A DNA stretch of 64,000 nucleotides. Source: Streptomyces massasporeus (GTDB lineage: Bacteria; Actinomycetota; Actinomycetes; Streptomycetales; Streptomycetaceae). Shown here piece by piece: positions 30,934 through 39,302 of the stretch; within the stretch, counting starts at the first letter, position 1, and every line of letters begins with the position of its first letter. The notes below the pieces were generated by a model that searched no databases, was not told where the DNA came from, and saw only the letters and a program-made list of their open reading frames with translations. Location: positions 124,001 through 188,000 of the forward strand of contig NZ_BMSE01000013.1 in NCBI RefSeq assembly GCF_014648995.1, read 5' to 3'. The translations under genes were made by a program, and so were the position numbers.

Positions 30934-32154
30934 TCAGCTGAGGCGCTCGATGACCATGGCCATGCCCTGGCCGCCGCCGACGCACATCGTCTCCAGGCCG
31001 AACTGCTTGTCGTGGAACTGGAGGGAGTTGATCAGCGTGGTCGTGATGCGGGCGCCGGTCATGCCGAAGGGGTGACCGACGGCGATCGCGCCGCCGTTGA
31101 CGTTCAGCTTCTCCAGCGGGATGCCCAGGTCGCGGTAGGAGGGGATCACCTGGGCGGCGAACGCCTCGTTGATCTCGACCAGGTCGATGTCGCCGATGCC
31201 CAGCCCGGCGCGCTTCAGCGCCTGGTTGCTCGCCTCGACCGGGCCGAGGCCCATGATCTCGGGAGAGAGGCCGGAGACCCCGGTCGACACGATGCGGGCG
31301 AGCGGGGTGAGGCCGAGCTCGCGGGCCTTGGTGTCGGACATGATCACGAGGGCCGCGGCGCCGTCGTTCAGCGGACAGCAGTTGGCGGCCGTGACCATGC
31401 CGTCGGGGCGGAAGACCGGCTTGAGGCCCTGCACGCCCTCCAGGGTGACGCCGGCGCGGGGGCCGTCGTCCTTGGAGACGACCGTGCCGTCGGGGAGGGT
31501 GACCGGGGTGATCTCGCGCTCCCAGAAGCCGTTCTTGATGGCTTCCTCGGCGAGGTTCTGCGAGCGGACGCCGAACTCGTCCATGTCCTGGCGGGTGACG
31601 CCCTTGGTGCGGGCCAGGTTCTCGGCGGTCTGGCCCATCGCGATGTACGGGTCGGGCAGCAGGCCGTCCTCGCGCGGGTCGTGCCAGGTCGAGCCCTCGG
31701 ACGCGGCGACCGCGGCGGTGCGGGCCTCGGCATCGGCGAACAGCGGGTTGTGCGTGTCCGGAAGGCTGTCGGAGTTGCCCTTGGCGTAACGGGAGACCGT
31801 CTCGACGCCGGCCGAGATGAAGACGTCGCCCTCACCGGCCTTGATGGCGTGCAGGGCCATCCGGGAGGTCTGCAGGGAGGAGGAGCAGTAGCGGGTGACG
31901 GTGCAGCCCGGCAGGTGGTCCATGCCCATCTGCACGGCGACGACGCGGCCGAGGTTGTGGCCCTGCTCACCGCCGGGCAGGCCGCAGCCGAGCATCAGGT
32001 CGTCGATGTCCCTCGGGTCCAGCTCGGGGACCTTGGCCAGTGCGGCCTGGATGATCGTGGCGGTCAGGTCGTCCGGCCGCACGTCCTTCAGGGAGCCCTT
32101 GAAGGCGCGGCCGATGGGGGAGCGGGCGGCTGAGACGATCACGGCTTCGGGCAT
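30934..32154 (-). CDS. Acetyl-CoA C-acetyltransferase (thiolase)
   Basis: A 406-aa thiolase II-type enzyme for condensation or cleavage of acyl-CoA. The nucleophilic cysteine is in 'TRYCSSSLQTSRMA' (about residue 88); the C-terminal catalytic motifs are 'EINEAFAAQVIPS' and 'NVNGGAIAVGHPFGMTGAR', and the last active-site Cys is in 'METMCVGGGQGMAMV'. Length and motifs are complete. The ATG at 32154 is preferred over GTG 32157 because GGAG is then better spaced. It ends at a strong terminator and appears monocistronic. A role in fatty-acid breakdown or polyhydroxyalkanoate precursor supply cannot be decided from context. Confidence 0.93.
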   Translation of the reverse strand: MPEAVIVSAARSPIGRAFKGSLKDVRPDDLTATIIQAALAKVPELDPRDIDDLMLGCGLPGGEQGHNLGRVVAVQMGMDHLPGCTVTRYCSSSLQTSRMALHAIKAGEGDVFISAGVETVSRYAKGNSDSLPDTHNPLFADAEARTAAVAASEGSTWHDPREDGLLPDPYIAMGQTAENLARTKGVTRQDMDEFGVRSQNLAEEAIKNGFWEREITPVTLPDGTVVSKDDGPRAGVTLEGVQGLKPVFRPDGMVTAANCCPLNDGAAALVIMSDTKARELGLTPLARIVSTGVSGLSPEIMGLGPVEASNQALKRAGLGIGDIDLVEINEAFAAQVIPSYRDLGIPLEKLNVNGGAIAVGHPFGMTGARITTTLINSLQFHDKQFGLETMCVGGGQGMAMVIERLS

Positions 32155-32316
32155 CACGGCTCCATTGACGTACCGGGTGGTCTGGCAGGGCTGACTGGGA
32201 AGTTACCCGTACGTATGGCCTGGGTCACGGGTGTCACGGTGTGACCCTGACCGCAGTTTCCAAGCGCTTGCTTTGCCGCTCCTCCTCCCTGTTCCCAGGT
32301 CCGCCGCTTCCGCTCC

Positions 32317-33342
32317 TCAGTTCGAAGGGCTCGCGGGGGCCGGTTCCTGCTCGGGGACCCGCCGGCGCCGTCGGCGCTTCAGCAGGGCCCACGGTCCGCG
32401 CGGTCCGCTCGGCATCGCCGCCGCGACCTCCGTGCCCGCCTCCGAGGCGGCCTCCGCGGCCGCCCGCGCCACCGGCAGGAAGCCCTCGCGGCGGGAGGCG
32501 TCCGGGCGCTCCTCCTCGGCGGGCCACAGGCCCAGGGAGGCGCAGACGGTCGGCAGGACCGCCATCGCCGCCGTCGCGTAGCCCTCGGCGGAGGGGTGGT
32601 AGCTGTCCGGGCCGAACAGCTCGCGCGGGTTCTCGGCGAACTCGGGGCCCAGCAGGTCGCCCAGGGACACGGTGCGGCCGCCCTGTTCGACGACTCCGAT
32701 CGTCTGCGCGGCCGCCAGCTGGCGGGAGGCCCGCCGGGCCAGCCAGCGCAAGGGCTGCCGCACCGGCTCGATCGTGCCGAGGTCGGGGCAGGTGCCGACC
32801 ACCACCTCCGCGCCGGCCGTGCGCAGCCGCCGGACCGCCGAGGCGAGATGGCGGACCGAGCGGGTCGGGGGCATGCGGTGGGTGACGTCGTTCGCCCCGA
32901 CCATGATCACGCAGATGTCGGGCATCGGGTCGGGATCGGCCAGCACCAGGGCCACCTGGCGGTCCAGGTCGTCCGAACGGGCCCCGGGAGTCGCCACCGT
33001 GCGCAGCTCCACCGGCCGCTCGGCCAGCGCCGCGAGCCCCGACGCCAGCAGCGCTCCCGGTGTCTGCCCGCCCCGGTGCACGCCCTGGCCCGCGGCCGTG
33101 GAGTCGCCCAGCATCGTCAGCCTCAGCGGTGCCTCGGCCGGACCGGCGTACGTACGGCCGTACAGCCCGTCCGCGTGCGGCACATGAGGAGACGTGCCGT
33201 TGCCCACCCGGCGCCGCGCCAGCTGCACCTCGGCCAGCACCAGCCCGACCGCCGCCGCCCCGGCCAGACCGACCCCGCCGCCGCCGTACGCCGCGCCGGC
33301 GGCGATCCGCCGGGCCACCCTCGCCCTCGACATGCTCGTCAT
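32317..33342 (-). CDS. Membrane-anchored SGNH/GDSL hydrolase
   Basis: A 341-aa protein with an N-terminal hydrophobic segment (about 11-40, Gly/Ala-rich) that may act as signal anchor. The SGNH blocks are block I 'LTMLGDSTAAGQG' (catalytic Ser in GDS), block III 'VIMVGANDVTH' (GxND) and block V 'DSYHPSAEGY' (DxxH). The C-terminal 60 residues are charged and basic (RRRRRR near the end), an extension beyond the fold. Lipase or esterase activity on an extracytoplasmic substrate is expected. ATG 33342 follows GGAGG at a somewhat long spacing; ATG 33333 is an alternative. It is divergent from the cystathionine beta-synthase gene. Confidence 0.88.
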   Translation of the reverse strand: MTSMSRARVARRIAAGAAYGGGGVGLAGAAAVGLVLAEVQLARRRVGNGTSPHVPHADGLYGRTYAGPAEAPLRLTMLGDSTAAGQGVHRGGQTPGALLASGLAALAERPVELRTVATPGARSDDLDRQVALVLADPDPMPDICVIMVGANDVTHRMPPTRSVRHLASAVRRLRTAGAEVVVGTCPDLGTIEPVRQPLRWLARRASRQLAAAQTIGVVEQGGRTVSLGDLLGPEFAENPRELFGPDSYHPSAEGYATAAMAVLPTVCASLGLWPAEEERPDASRREGFLPVARAAAEAASEAGTEVAAAMPSGPRGPWALLKRRRRRRVPEQEPAPASPSN

Positions 33343-33498
33343 GCGTCGCTGCCACCTCCTCGAACCCGTACACCCAGTGCTTGCCCCGTACAGCCCGTCG
33401 CCCAATCTCAACAGGGAGTGAACGACCGTCACGGACCACGACAAGGTCATAGGCTGGCGGCACCACTCAGACCACTTCTGCGGCATCCGGAGACAACG

Positions 33499-34887
33499 GT
33501 GCAGTTCCACGACTCGATGATCAGCCTCGTCGGCAACACCCCGCTGGTGAAGCTCAACAGCGTGACCAAGGGCATCAGGGCGACCGTCCTGGCCAAGGTG
33601 GAGTACTTCAACCCCGGCGGTTCCGTGAAGGACCGCATCGCCCTGCGCATGATCGAGGCGGCGGAGGAGAGCGGCGCTCTCAAGCCCGGCGGCACGATCG
33701 TCGAGCCGACCAGCGGCAACACCGGCGTCGGGCTCGCCATCGTGGCGCAGCAGAAGGGGTACAAGTGCATCTTCGTGTGCCCCGACAAGGTGAGCACCGA
33801 CAAGATCAACGTGCTGCGCGCGTACGGCGCCGAGGTCGTGGTGTGCCCGACCGCCGTGGACCCCGAGCACCCGGACTCGTACTACAACGTCTCCGACCGG
33901 CTGGTCCGTGAGACGCCGGGGGCCTGGAAGCCCGACCAGTACTCCAACCCCAACAACCCGCTCTCCCACTACCACTCGACCGGCCCCGAGCTGTGGGAGC
34001 AGACGGAGGGGAAGCTCACCCACTTCGTGGCGGGCGTGGGCACCGGCGGCACCATCTCCGGAACCGGCCGCTATCTGAAGGAGATCAGCGGCGGCTCGGT
34101 GAAGGTCGTCGGCGCGGACCCCGAGGGCTCCGTCTACTCCGGCGGCTCCGGCCGGCCCTACCTCGTCGAGGGCGTCGGCGAGGACTTCTGGCCGACCGCC
34201 TACGACCGGACCGTCGCGGACGAGATCGTCGCCGTGTCCGACAAGGACTCCTTCCAGATGACCCGCCGCCTCGCCAAGGAGGAGGGCCTGCTCGTCGGCG
34301 GCTCCTGCGGCATGGCCGTCGTGGCCGCGCTGGAGGTCGCCGAGCGGCTCGGACCGGACGACGTCGTGGTCGTCCTGCTGCCGGACAGCGGCCGCGGCTA
34401 CCTCAGCAAGATCTTCAACGACGAGTGGATGGCCGACTACGGCTTCCTGGAGGACACGGGCCCGAGCGCCCGCGTCGCCGACGTCCTGAACGACAAGGAG
34501 GGCGACCGCATGCCCTCACTCGTCCACATGCACCCGGAGGAGACGGTCGGTCAGGCCATCGACGTGCTGCGCGAGTACGGCGTCTCGCAGATGCCGGTCG
34601 TCAAGCCGGGCGCCGGCCACCCCGACGTGATGGCGGCCGAGGTCGTCGGCTCGGTCGTGGAACGCGAGCTGCTGGACGCGCTGTTCAGCAAGAGCGCCTC
34701 GCTCGAGGACCCGTTGGAGAAGCACATGTCCGGCCCGCTGCCCCAGGTCGGTTCCGGCGAGCCGGTCGCCGACCTGATGGCCGTGCTGGGCAAGGCGGAC
34801 GCGGCGATCGTCCTCGTCGAGGGCAAGCCGACCGGTGTGGTCAGCCGCCAGGACCTGCTGTCCTTCCTCGCCCGCGCGGGGAAGTGA
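33499..34887 (+). CDS. Cystathionine beta-synthase
   Basis: A 462-aa PLP enzyme of the reverse transsulfuration pathway that condenses serine and homocysteine. The PLP lysine is in 'YFNPGGSVKDRIALRMI' (K44), followed by 'TSGNTGVGLAIVA' and 'GVGTGGTISGTGRYL'. The catalytic domain runs to about residue 330. Two C-terminal CBS motifs follow ('MPSLVHMHPEETVGQAIDVL' and 'MSGPLPQVGSGEPVADLMAVL'), the regulatory pair found in full-length CBS but not in cysteine synthases. The start is GTG 33499. The -10 may be TAGGCT about 50 bp upstream. Cysteine synthase is the main alternative, made unlikely by the CBS pair. Confidence 0.92.
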   Translation: MQFHDSMISLVGNTPLVKLNSVTKGIRATVLAKVEYFNPGGSVKDRIALRMIEAAEESGALKPGGTIVEPTSGNTGVGLAIVAQQKGYKCIFVCPDKVSTDKINVLRAYGAEVVVCPTAVDPEHPDSYYNVSDRLVRETPGAWKPDQYSNPNNPLSHYHSTGPELWEQTEGKLTHFVAGVGTGGTISGTGRYLKEISGGSVKVVGADPEGSVYSGGSGRPYLVEGVGEDFWPTAYDRTVADEIVAVSDKDSFQMTRRLAKEEGLLVGGSCGMAVVAALEVAERLGPDDVVVVLLPDSGRGYLSKIFNDEWMADYGFLEDTGPSARVADVLNDKEGDRMPSLVHMHPEETVGQAIDVLREYGVSQMPVVKPGAGHPDVMAAEVVGSVVERELLDALFSKSASLEDPLEKHMSGPLPQVGSGEPVADLMAVLGKADAAIVLVEGKPTGVVSRQDLLSFLARAGK

Positions 34888-35255
34888 CGGCCAACACCCG
34901 GTGAACTACCCGTGCACCGGGTGAACTTGCGGCGTCCGTGATCTTCGCGGACTTCGCGGAACCGGTACGCGGGTGTCACGTTCACGCAGCACCCGCTTAA
35001 CACGCGTCCTGCACATTGGTGGATGTCGGCAAGGGCGGGAGCGGCTCCCCGCCCGAACCGGCGCCGAACGGCGTCACAGGACCTCCGGAGCGGCTCCCGG
35101 ACCTCCACGGACGCCATGGACGCGCACGCCCGGCCCTGACCGGGCCCGCGTCCTTCGCGGGGACCGCCGTCGTCCCGCCCCCCGTTCACGGGGGTGCGGC
35201 GGTCCCCGCGCACCTCTCTCAGCGCCCAGGAAGCCTTCTGTGCCCAGGAGACCGT
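34888..35255. other. Intergenic region with a terminator hairpin
   Basis: There are 368 bases between convergent genes with no plausible gene. GCGGGGACCGCCG (35157-35169) and its exact complement (35197-35209) form a 13-bp stem enclosing a nested CCCCC...GGGGG hairpin, the probable terminator of the leftward regulator gene. The direct repeat GGTGAACT/GGGTGAACT lies at about 34911-34927. Confidence 0.6.
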
Positions 35256-36095
35256 CTACGCCCTCCAGCTGCCCAGCAACTGGAGCCGCTCCGCCGTCTC
35301 GGACCCGGGTTCGGGCGCGTACACCACGATCGTCTGGTCCGGCGCCGCCGGGATGGTGAGGGTCTCGTAGGGGAGGGTCAGCAGGCCCGCGACCGGGTGC
35401 CGCAGGAGCTTCACGCCGTGGTCGCAGGGCTTGACCAGGTGGTCCACCCACAGCCGGCGGAACTCCTCGCTGGCCCGGGCGAGTTCGGCGACGAGCTCCC
35501 CCGTGGCGGGGTCGCCGGGATGGTGGCCCGCCTGCAGGCGCAGGTGTGCGACCGTCTGGGCGGTGACCTCGGCCCAGTCCGGGTAGAGCTCGCGCGAGTC
35601 GGGGTCGAGGAAGAGCCGGCGCGGCAGGCTGAGGTCGCCCGCGCCGCTGAAGCCGAGCACGGCGTCGGCGAGGGGGTTCCAGGCCAGGACGTCCATGCGG
35701 TGGTCCAGGACATAGGCGGGATTGCGGTCCATACCGTCCAGGAGCAGCTGGACACCCGGACGCACCCGGGGCGCGGCCTGCCCGTGCCCGTCCTGCCGGC
35801 GCGGCCGGGCCACCGCCCGCAGATACTCGTGCTCGGCCTCGTCCAGCCGCAGCACCCGGGCGATCGCGTCCAGCACGGCGTCCGAGACACCCCCGGACCT
35901 GGTCCGGGAGGGAGCCCCGGGCCCCCTGCCCTGTTCGAGGCGGACGTAGTAGTCGACGCTCACCCCGGCCAGCTGCGCCACCTCCTCGCGGCGCAGACCC
36001 GGGACGCGGCGGCGGCCGTACGACGGCAGCCCCACCTCCTCCGGCTGGATCCGGGCGCGGCGCGAGCGCAGGAAGTCTCCCAGTTCTCCGTCCAT
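35256..36095 (-). CDS. Helix-turn-helix regulator with MmyB-like domain
   Basis: A 279-aa XRE-type regulator. The N-terminal HTH has the actinobacterial pattern 'YGRRRVPGLRREEVAQLAGVSVDYYVRLEQGRG' (about residues 26-58), followed by 'LDAIARVLRLDEAEHEYL'. The rest is the MmyB ligand-binding (PAS-like) domain ('DGMDRNPAYVLDHRMDVLAWNPLADAVLG', 'HPVAGLLTLPYETLTIPAAPDQTIVVY'). An extra 11 residues (PGAPSRTRSGG) interrupt the HTH domain after LEQGRG and are encoded by a palindromic segment (35892-35908). ATG 36095 starts MDGELGDF. Such regulators usually control the divergent SDR, here at 36241. Confidence 0.9.
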   Translation of the reverse strand: MDGELGDFLRSRRARIQPEEVGLPSYGRRRVPGLRREEVAQLAGVSVDYYVRLEQGRGPGAPSRTRSGGVSDAVLDAIARVLRLDEAEHEYLRAVARPRRQDGHGQAAPRVRPGVQLLLDGMDRNPAYVLDHRMDVLAWNPLADAVLGFSGAGDLSLPRRLFLDPDSRELYPDWAEVTAQTVAHLRLQAGHHPGDPATGELVAELARASEEFRRLWVDHLVKPCDHGVKLLRHPVAGLLTLPYETLTIPAAPDQTIVVYAPEPGSETAERLQLLGSWRA

Positions 36096-36240
36096 GGGTC
36101 CGAGCCTAGGCCGCCCGGGCCCGCCGAACCTGGTACTGCCGGACCCAGGAAGAGCGCAGCCCTGGGTAGGGCGGCCGAGGCGGCCGAGGGTGGTGTCCGA
36201 GGCCGGGGAGACGCCCCGGCCGGCACCGAAGGGAAACCCC

Positions 36241-37002
36241 ATGTCGTACGACAACCTGGCCGGCCGTACCGCCGTCGTCACCGGAGCCGCGAGCGGGATC
36301 GGCGAGGCCGTCGCCGTGCTGCTGGCCGCCCGGGGCGCCCGGGTCGCGCTGGTCGCCCGGCGTGCGGAACGGCTGACCGAGATCGCGGCGAAGATCCGGG
36401 CCGACGGCGGGCAGGCCCTGGCCGTCGCCGCGGACGTCACCGACGAGACGTCCGTCGCGGACGCCGCGGCGGGCATCCACGCGGAGTACGGGACCGTCGA
36501 CCTGGTCGTGAACTGCGCCGGCGTCATGCTGCCCCACCCCGTCGACGCCCGGCGCGCCGACGAGTGGCAGCGGATGCTCGACACCAACGTCTCCGGGGTG
36601 CTGCGGATGATCGGCGCCTTCACCGACGACCTGGTGAGCGCCGCCGCCGACGGCCGTACGGCCGACATCGTGAACATCTCGTCCATCGCCGCGCACCTCA
36701 GCTTCCCGAACTACGCGGTCTACGGCGCGACCAAGGCCGCCGTCACCTACCTGTCGGAAGCCCTGCGCGGGGAGTTCGGGCCCCGGGACGTCCGGGTCAC
36801 CAACATCGAGCCCGGGTTCGTGGAGAGCGAGCTGCGCACCCACATCTCGGACGCGGACCTGTCCCGGCAGGTCGAGGGCATGCTCGACGAGGTGGGCGCC
36901 CTGTCCGCGGAGGAGCTGGCCGACCTGGTGGCCTACGCGACGAGCCGGCCGCGCCGGGTCAACCTGCGGCAGATCATCGCGCTGCCGACGCGGCAGGTCT
37001 GA
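36241..37002 (+). CDS. Short-chain dehydrogenase/reductase
   Basis: A 253-aa classical SDR with the cofactor motif TGAASGIG (about residues 15-22), NCAGV, the catalytic Ser in 'VNISSIAAHLSF', and YGATK as the active-site YxxxK. The C-terminus reads 'VEGMLDEVGALSAEELADLVAYA', typical of the SDR group paired with MmyB regulators in Streptomyces. The substrate is unknown; such pairs often act on quinones or polyketide-like compounds. ATG 36241 follows GGGAAACCCC, without a clear Shine-Dalgarno. It is divergent from the regulator and should be induced by that regulator's ligand. Confidence 0.9.
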   Translation: MSYDNLAGRTAVVTGAASGIGEAVAVLLAARGARVALVARRAERLTEIAAKIRADGGQALAVAADVTDETSVADAAAGIHAEYGTVDLVVNCAGVMLPHPVDARRADEWQRMLDTNVSGVLRMIGAFTDDLVSAAADGRTADIVNISSIAAHLSFPNYAVYGATKAAVTYLSEALRGEFGPRDVRVTNIEPGFVESELRTHISDADLSRQVEGMLDEVGALSAEELADLVAYATSRPRRVNLRQIIALPTRQV

Positions 37003-37017
37003 CCGGCGTGCGCACGC

Positions 37018-37452
37018 TCAGTCCTCCCAGCCACCGTCCTGGGAGGACGTGCGGCGGCGGCCGAAGAGGTTCGGGTTGGAGCGGAGCGCCTGGACGACGT
37101 TGACGCCGACGATCCCGGCCCAGGCGACGAGCAGTCCGGGCAGACGGGCCACGCCCCCGCCGATCGCGGACAGCGGCACCGCGAGGACCAGGGAGACGAT
37201 TCCGAAGCCGAACCGCTCGCCCCACGAGTCCGTGACCTTCGGCGACCGGGAGTCCCGGGCCGCCTGCATCTGCTGCTCTGCGAGCTGCCGGCGCACCCGG
37301 CGCTCCACCGCGCCGTCGATCCGCTGGTCGACCTTCTCCAGGAACGAGTCGACCAGCGCCGGCTCGTACTCCTCGCCCAGATCCCTGCGTGCGTGCAGGG
37401 TGGCGTCGAGTTCCCTCTTGAGGTCGGTGTCCCGCGCGTCCATTCCCGTCAT
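37018..37452 (-). CDS. Small membrane protein of unknown function
   Basis: A 144-aa protein with a charged, helical N-terminal two thirds ('LKRELDATLHARRDLGEEYEPALVDSFLEKVDQRID', about 10-50) and two hydrophobic segments near the C-terminus (about 84-100 and 104-124, FGFGIVSLVLAVPLSAIGGG and LLVAWAGIVGVNVVQAL). This layout, a cytosolic 'EYEPALVDSFLEKVDQRID' plus a membrane pair, is common in actinobacteria but has no known function. The start is ATG 37452; ATG 37443 is an alternative. It is convergent with the SDR gene, 15 bp away, and divergent from the RpiR gene. Confidence 0.75.
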   Translation of the reverse strand: MTGMDARDTDLKRELDATLHARRDLGEEYEPALVDSFLEKVDQRIDGAVERRVRRQLAEQQMQAARDSRSPKVTDSWGERFGFGIVSLVLAVPLSAIGGGVARLPGLLVAWAGIVGVNVVQALRSNPNLFGRRRTSSQDGGWED

Positions 37453-37556
37453 GCCGTCCACGGTAGAAAGCGCCGCCGCCCGTCGCACTGGGGTTAGCCC
37501 CCCTGTTCCGCCGGGGGTTCCCGGTCCTGCCGCCGCCCTCCGGTCCGGCTTGCCGC

Positions 37557-37576
37557 TCTGCATATGCTCATGCAGA
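37557..37576. promoter_or_regulatory. Inverted repeat before the RpiR gene
   Basis: TCTGCAT-N6-ATGCAGA, perfect 7-bp arms, 37 bp upstream of the RpiR start. TGAATAG follows at 37589-37595; the same heptamer forms an arm of the dyad at 40735-40761. Candidate autoregulatory site. Confidence 0.5.
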
Positions 37577-37612
37577 ATCCTCAGCTACTGAATAGGCGAG
37601 GGGGAGCACGTC

Positions 37613-38455
37613 ATGAGCGTGACCGACAGCCCTGCCGCGCGGCTGCAGGCGCTCTTCGAGGGCCACCGGCTGACGCCGACGCAGCGGCGCATCGCGCACA
37701 GCATGGTGCGGCGCGCCGCCGACGTGCCGTTCCTGTCGAGCGTGGAGCTCGCCGAGCTGGCCGGGGTCAGCCAGCCGTCCGTGACCCGGTTCGCCGTCGC
37801 CCTCGGCTTCGACGGCTACCCCGCCCTGCGCCGCCATCTGCGCGAGGTCACGCCCGCCGAACCCGCCGTGGAGGCCGGGTCGCACAACGAGTACCAGCAG
37901 GCCGTCGAGGCCGAGATCGAGAACCTGCGGCACCTGGCGGAGGCGCTGGCCGATCCCGGCCCCGTCCAGCGCGCGGGACGCCTCCTCGCGGGCTCCCGGC
38001 CGCTGCTCGTCCTCGGCCTGCGGGCGGCTGCCGCCCAGGCACACGGTTTCGCCTACTTCGCCGCCAAGGTGCATCCCGACGTACGGCTGCTCGGCGAGGG
38101 CGGCACGATGCTCCAGGACCGCATCGACGCCGCCGTCCGGGCCGGCGCGAGCGCACTGCTCTGTTTCGCGCTGCCCCGGCACCCCCGTGAGGTCGTCGAC
38201 ACCCTCGCCTACGCCAAGGGGGCCGGGCTGACCGTCGTCACGGTCGCCGACTCCGCCTTCGCGCCTGTCGCCAAGGTGTCCGACCTGCTGCTGCCCGCCG
38301 CCGTCGGCACCGGCCTCGCCTTCGACACGGCCTGCGCGCCGATGCTGCTCGGCCGGGTGCTGCTGGAGGCCATGTGCGACGACCTGCCCCAGGCCCAGTC
38401 CCGCCTGGAGGAGTTCGACACGAAGGCGGCGGCGCGGGGCCTGTTCGTCGACTGA
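37613..38455 (+). CDS. MurR/RpiR family transcriptional regulator
   Basis: A 280-aa regulator with an N-terminal HTH of the RpiR type ('LTPTQRRIAHSMVRRAADVPFLSSVELAELAGVSQPSVTRFAVALGFDGYPALRRHL', about residues 20-80) and a C-terminal SIS sugar-isomerase-like domain (about 115-260: 'LLVLGLRAAAAQAHGFAYFAAKV', 'SALLCFALPRHPREVVDTLAYAKGAGLTVVTV'). The SIS domain normally binds a phosphorylated sugar, but in hut-linked regulators it may bind another metabolite. Start ATG 37613 with GGGGGAG upstream. The hut genes lie about 2.4 kb downstream, so control of them is possible but unproven. Confidence 0.88.
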   Translation: MSVTDSPAARLQALFEGHRLTPTQRRIAHSMVRRAADVPFLSSVELAELAGVSQPSVTRFAVALGFDGYPALRRHLREVTPAEPAVEAGSHNEYQQAVEAEIENLRHLAEALADPGPVQRAGRLLAGSRPLLVLGLRAAAAQAHGFAYFAAKVHPDVRLLGEGGTMLQDRIDAAVRAGASALLCFALPRHPREVVDTLAYAKGAGLTVVTVADSAFAPVAKVSDLLLPAAVGTGLAFDTACAPMLLGRVLLEAMCDDLPQAQSRLEEFDTKAAARGLFVD

Positions 38456-38543
38456 CGGCACGGGCGGGCTTCTTAAGACTCGTCTCACGTTGCGTCGCTA
38501 CCGTACGGCTCCCGGAGGCTTCGGAACCGGACGGAGGCTGGAC

Positions 38544-39128
38544 GTGACGCGCGGAGGACAGGGACTGGCCCGAGTGGCCGTCGTCGTACGGGCGGGGGCG
38601 GCCCCGCTGTGGTGGCTGGGCGTTCTCGCGACGGGCATCGGCCTGCTCGCACCGGGCCTGACCGGACGCCGCATCGGCGTCCTGGCCGGAGCGGCGCTGT
38701 TCGTCCTGGCGGCGGCGGTGGTCGCGTGCGTGCGCCGCAAGCGCTACGCGGCCCTGGCCGCGGCCGCGTCCCGGGCCGGCAAGCACGACGTACTCCAGGA
38801 CCGCGCGGTCACGGTACGCAACTGGCGCCGGGGCCACCGCTGGTGGCTCCTCCTCGCCTTCCTCGCCGCCCTGGGAAGCGCCTTCGCGGCCCCGGCGGCC
38901 GGGGGCATGCTCCTGGCCGGCTGCGGCGCGGGCCTGTGGCTGAAGTCGGCCTGGCTGGGCCGCCGCGAGCAGGCCGACGAGGCACTGCTGTGGGTCCGCG
39001 TGAACTGGCTCCGCGCCGGAGCGGCCCACCCGACCGGCAAGCACGTGAGGGCGTACCGCAGCACGGGCATCGCGGCGGGAGACGCCGCGCCGGGAGGCGC
39101 GCGAAGGAAATCGCCGGCGCTGGTGTGA
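38544..39128 (+). CDS. Hypothetical membrane protein, 194 aa
   Basis: A 194-aa protein with four hydrophobic segments in two pairs (about residues 16-35 and 41-62, then 100-118 and 120-135), joined by a basic cytosolic loop. The C-terminus is basic and ends in GGARRKSPALV. I recognise no family. The GTG at 38544 is chosen because GGAGG (38533-38537) has 6-nt spacing. It follows the RpiR gene by 88 bp on the same strand and ends next to a tandem repeat that separates it from the convergent decarboxylase-like gene. Confidence 0.65.
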   Translation: MTRGGQGLARVAVVVRAGAAPLWWLGVLATGIGLLAPGLTGRRIGVLAGAALFVLAAAVVACVRRKRYAALAAAASRAGKHDVLQDRAVTVRNWRRGHRWWLLLAFLAALGSAFAAPAAGGMLLAGCGAGLWLKSAWLGRREQADEALLWVRVNWLRAGAAHPTGKHVRAYRSTGIAAGDAAPGGARRKSPALV

Positions 39129-39302
39129 TCGGGCAGCGGTTGGCCCACCCAGGGGCGCGGGGAACTGCGCGACGAGCCACGACGCACTCGCGGCCGACAC
39201 CCTGGGCAGAGCCCCCCGCGCTGCTGTGACCCGGCAGCGGCCGGCCCACCCAGGGGCGCGGGGAACTGCGCGACAGGCCACGACGCACGCGCGGCCGGAA
39301 TC
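39129..39302. repeat. Two direct copies of a Streptomyces intergenic repeat
   Basis: The segment with CCCACCCAGGGGCGCGGGGA and AACTGCGCGACRRGCCACGA starts at 39144 and again at 39245, a period of 101 bp. I recognise it as widespread in Streptomyces intergenic regions. It fills the gap between two convergent gene ends almost exactly. Confidence 0.75.
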
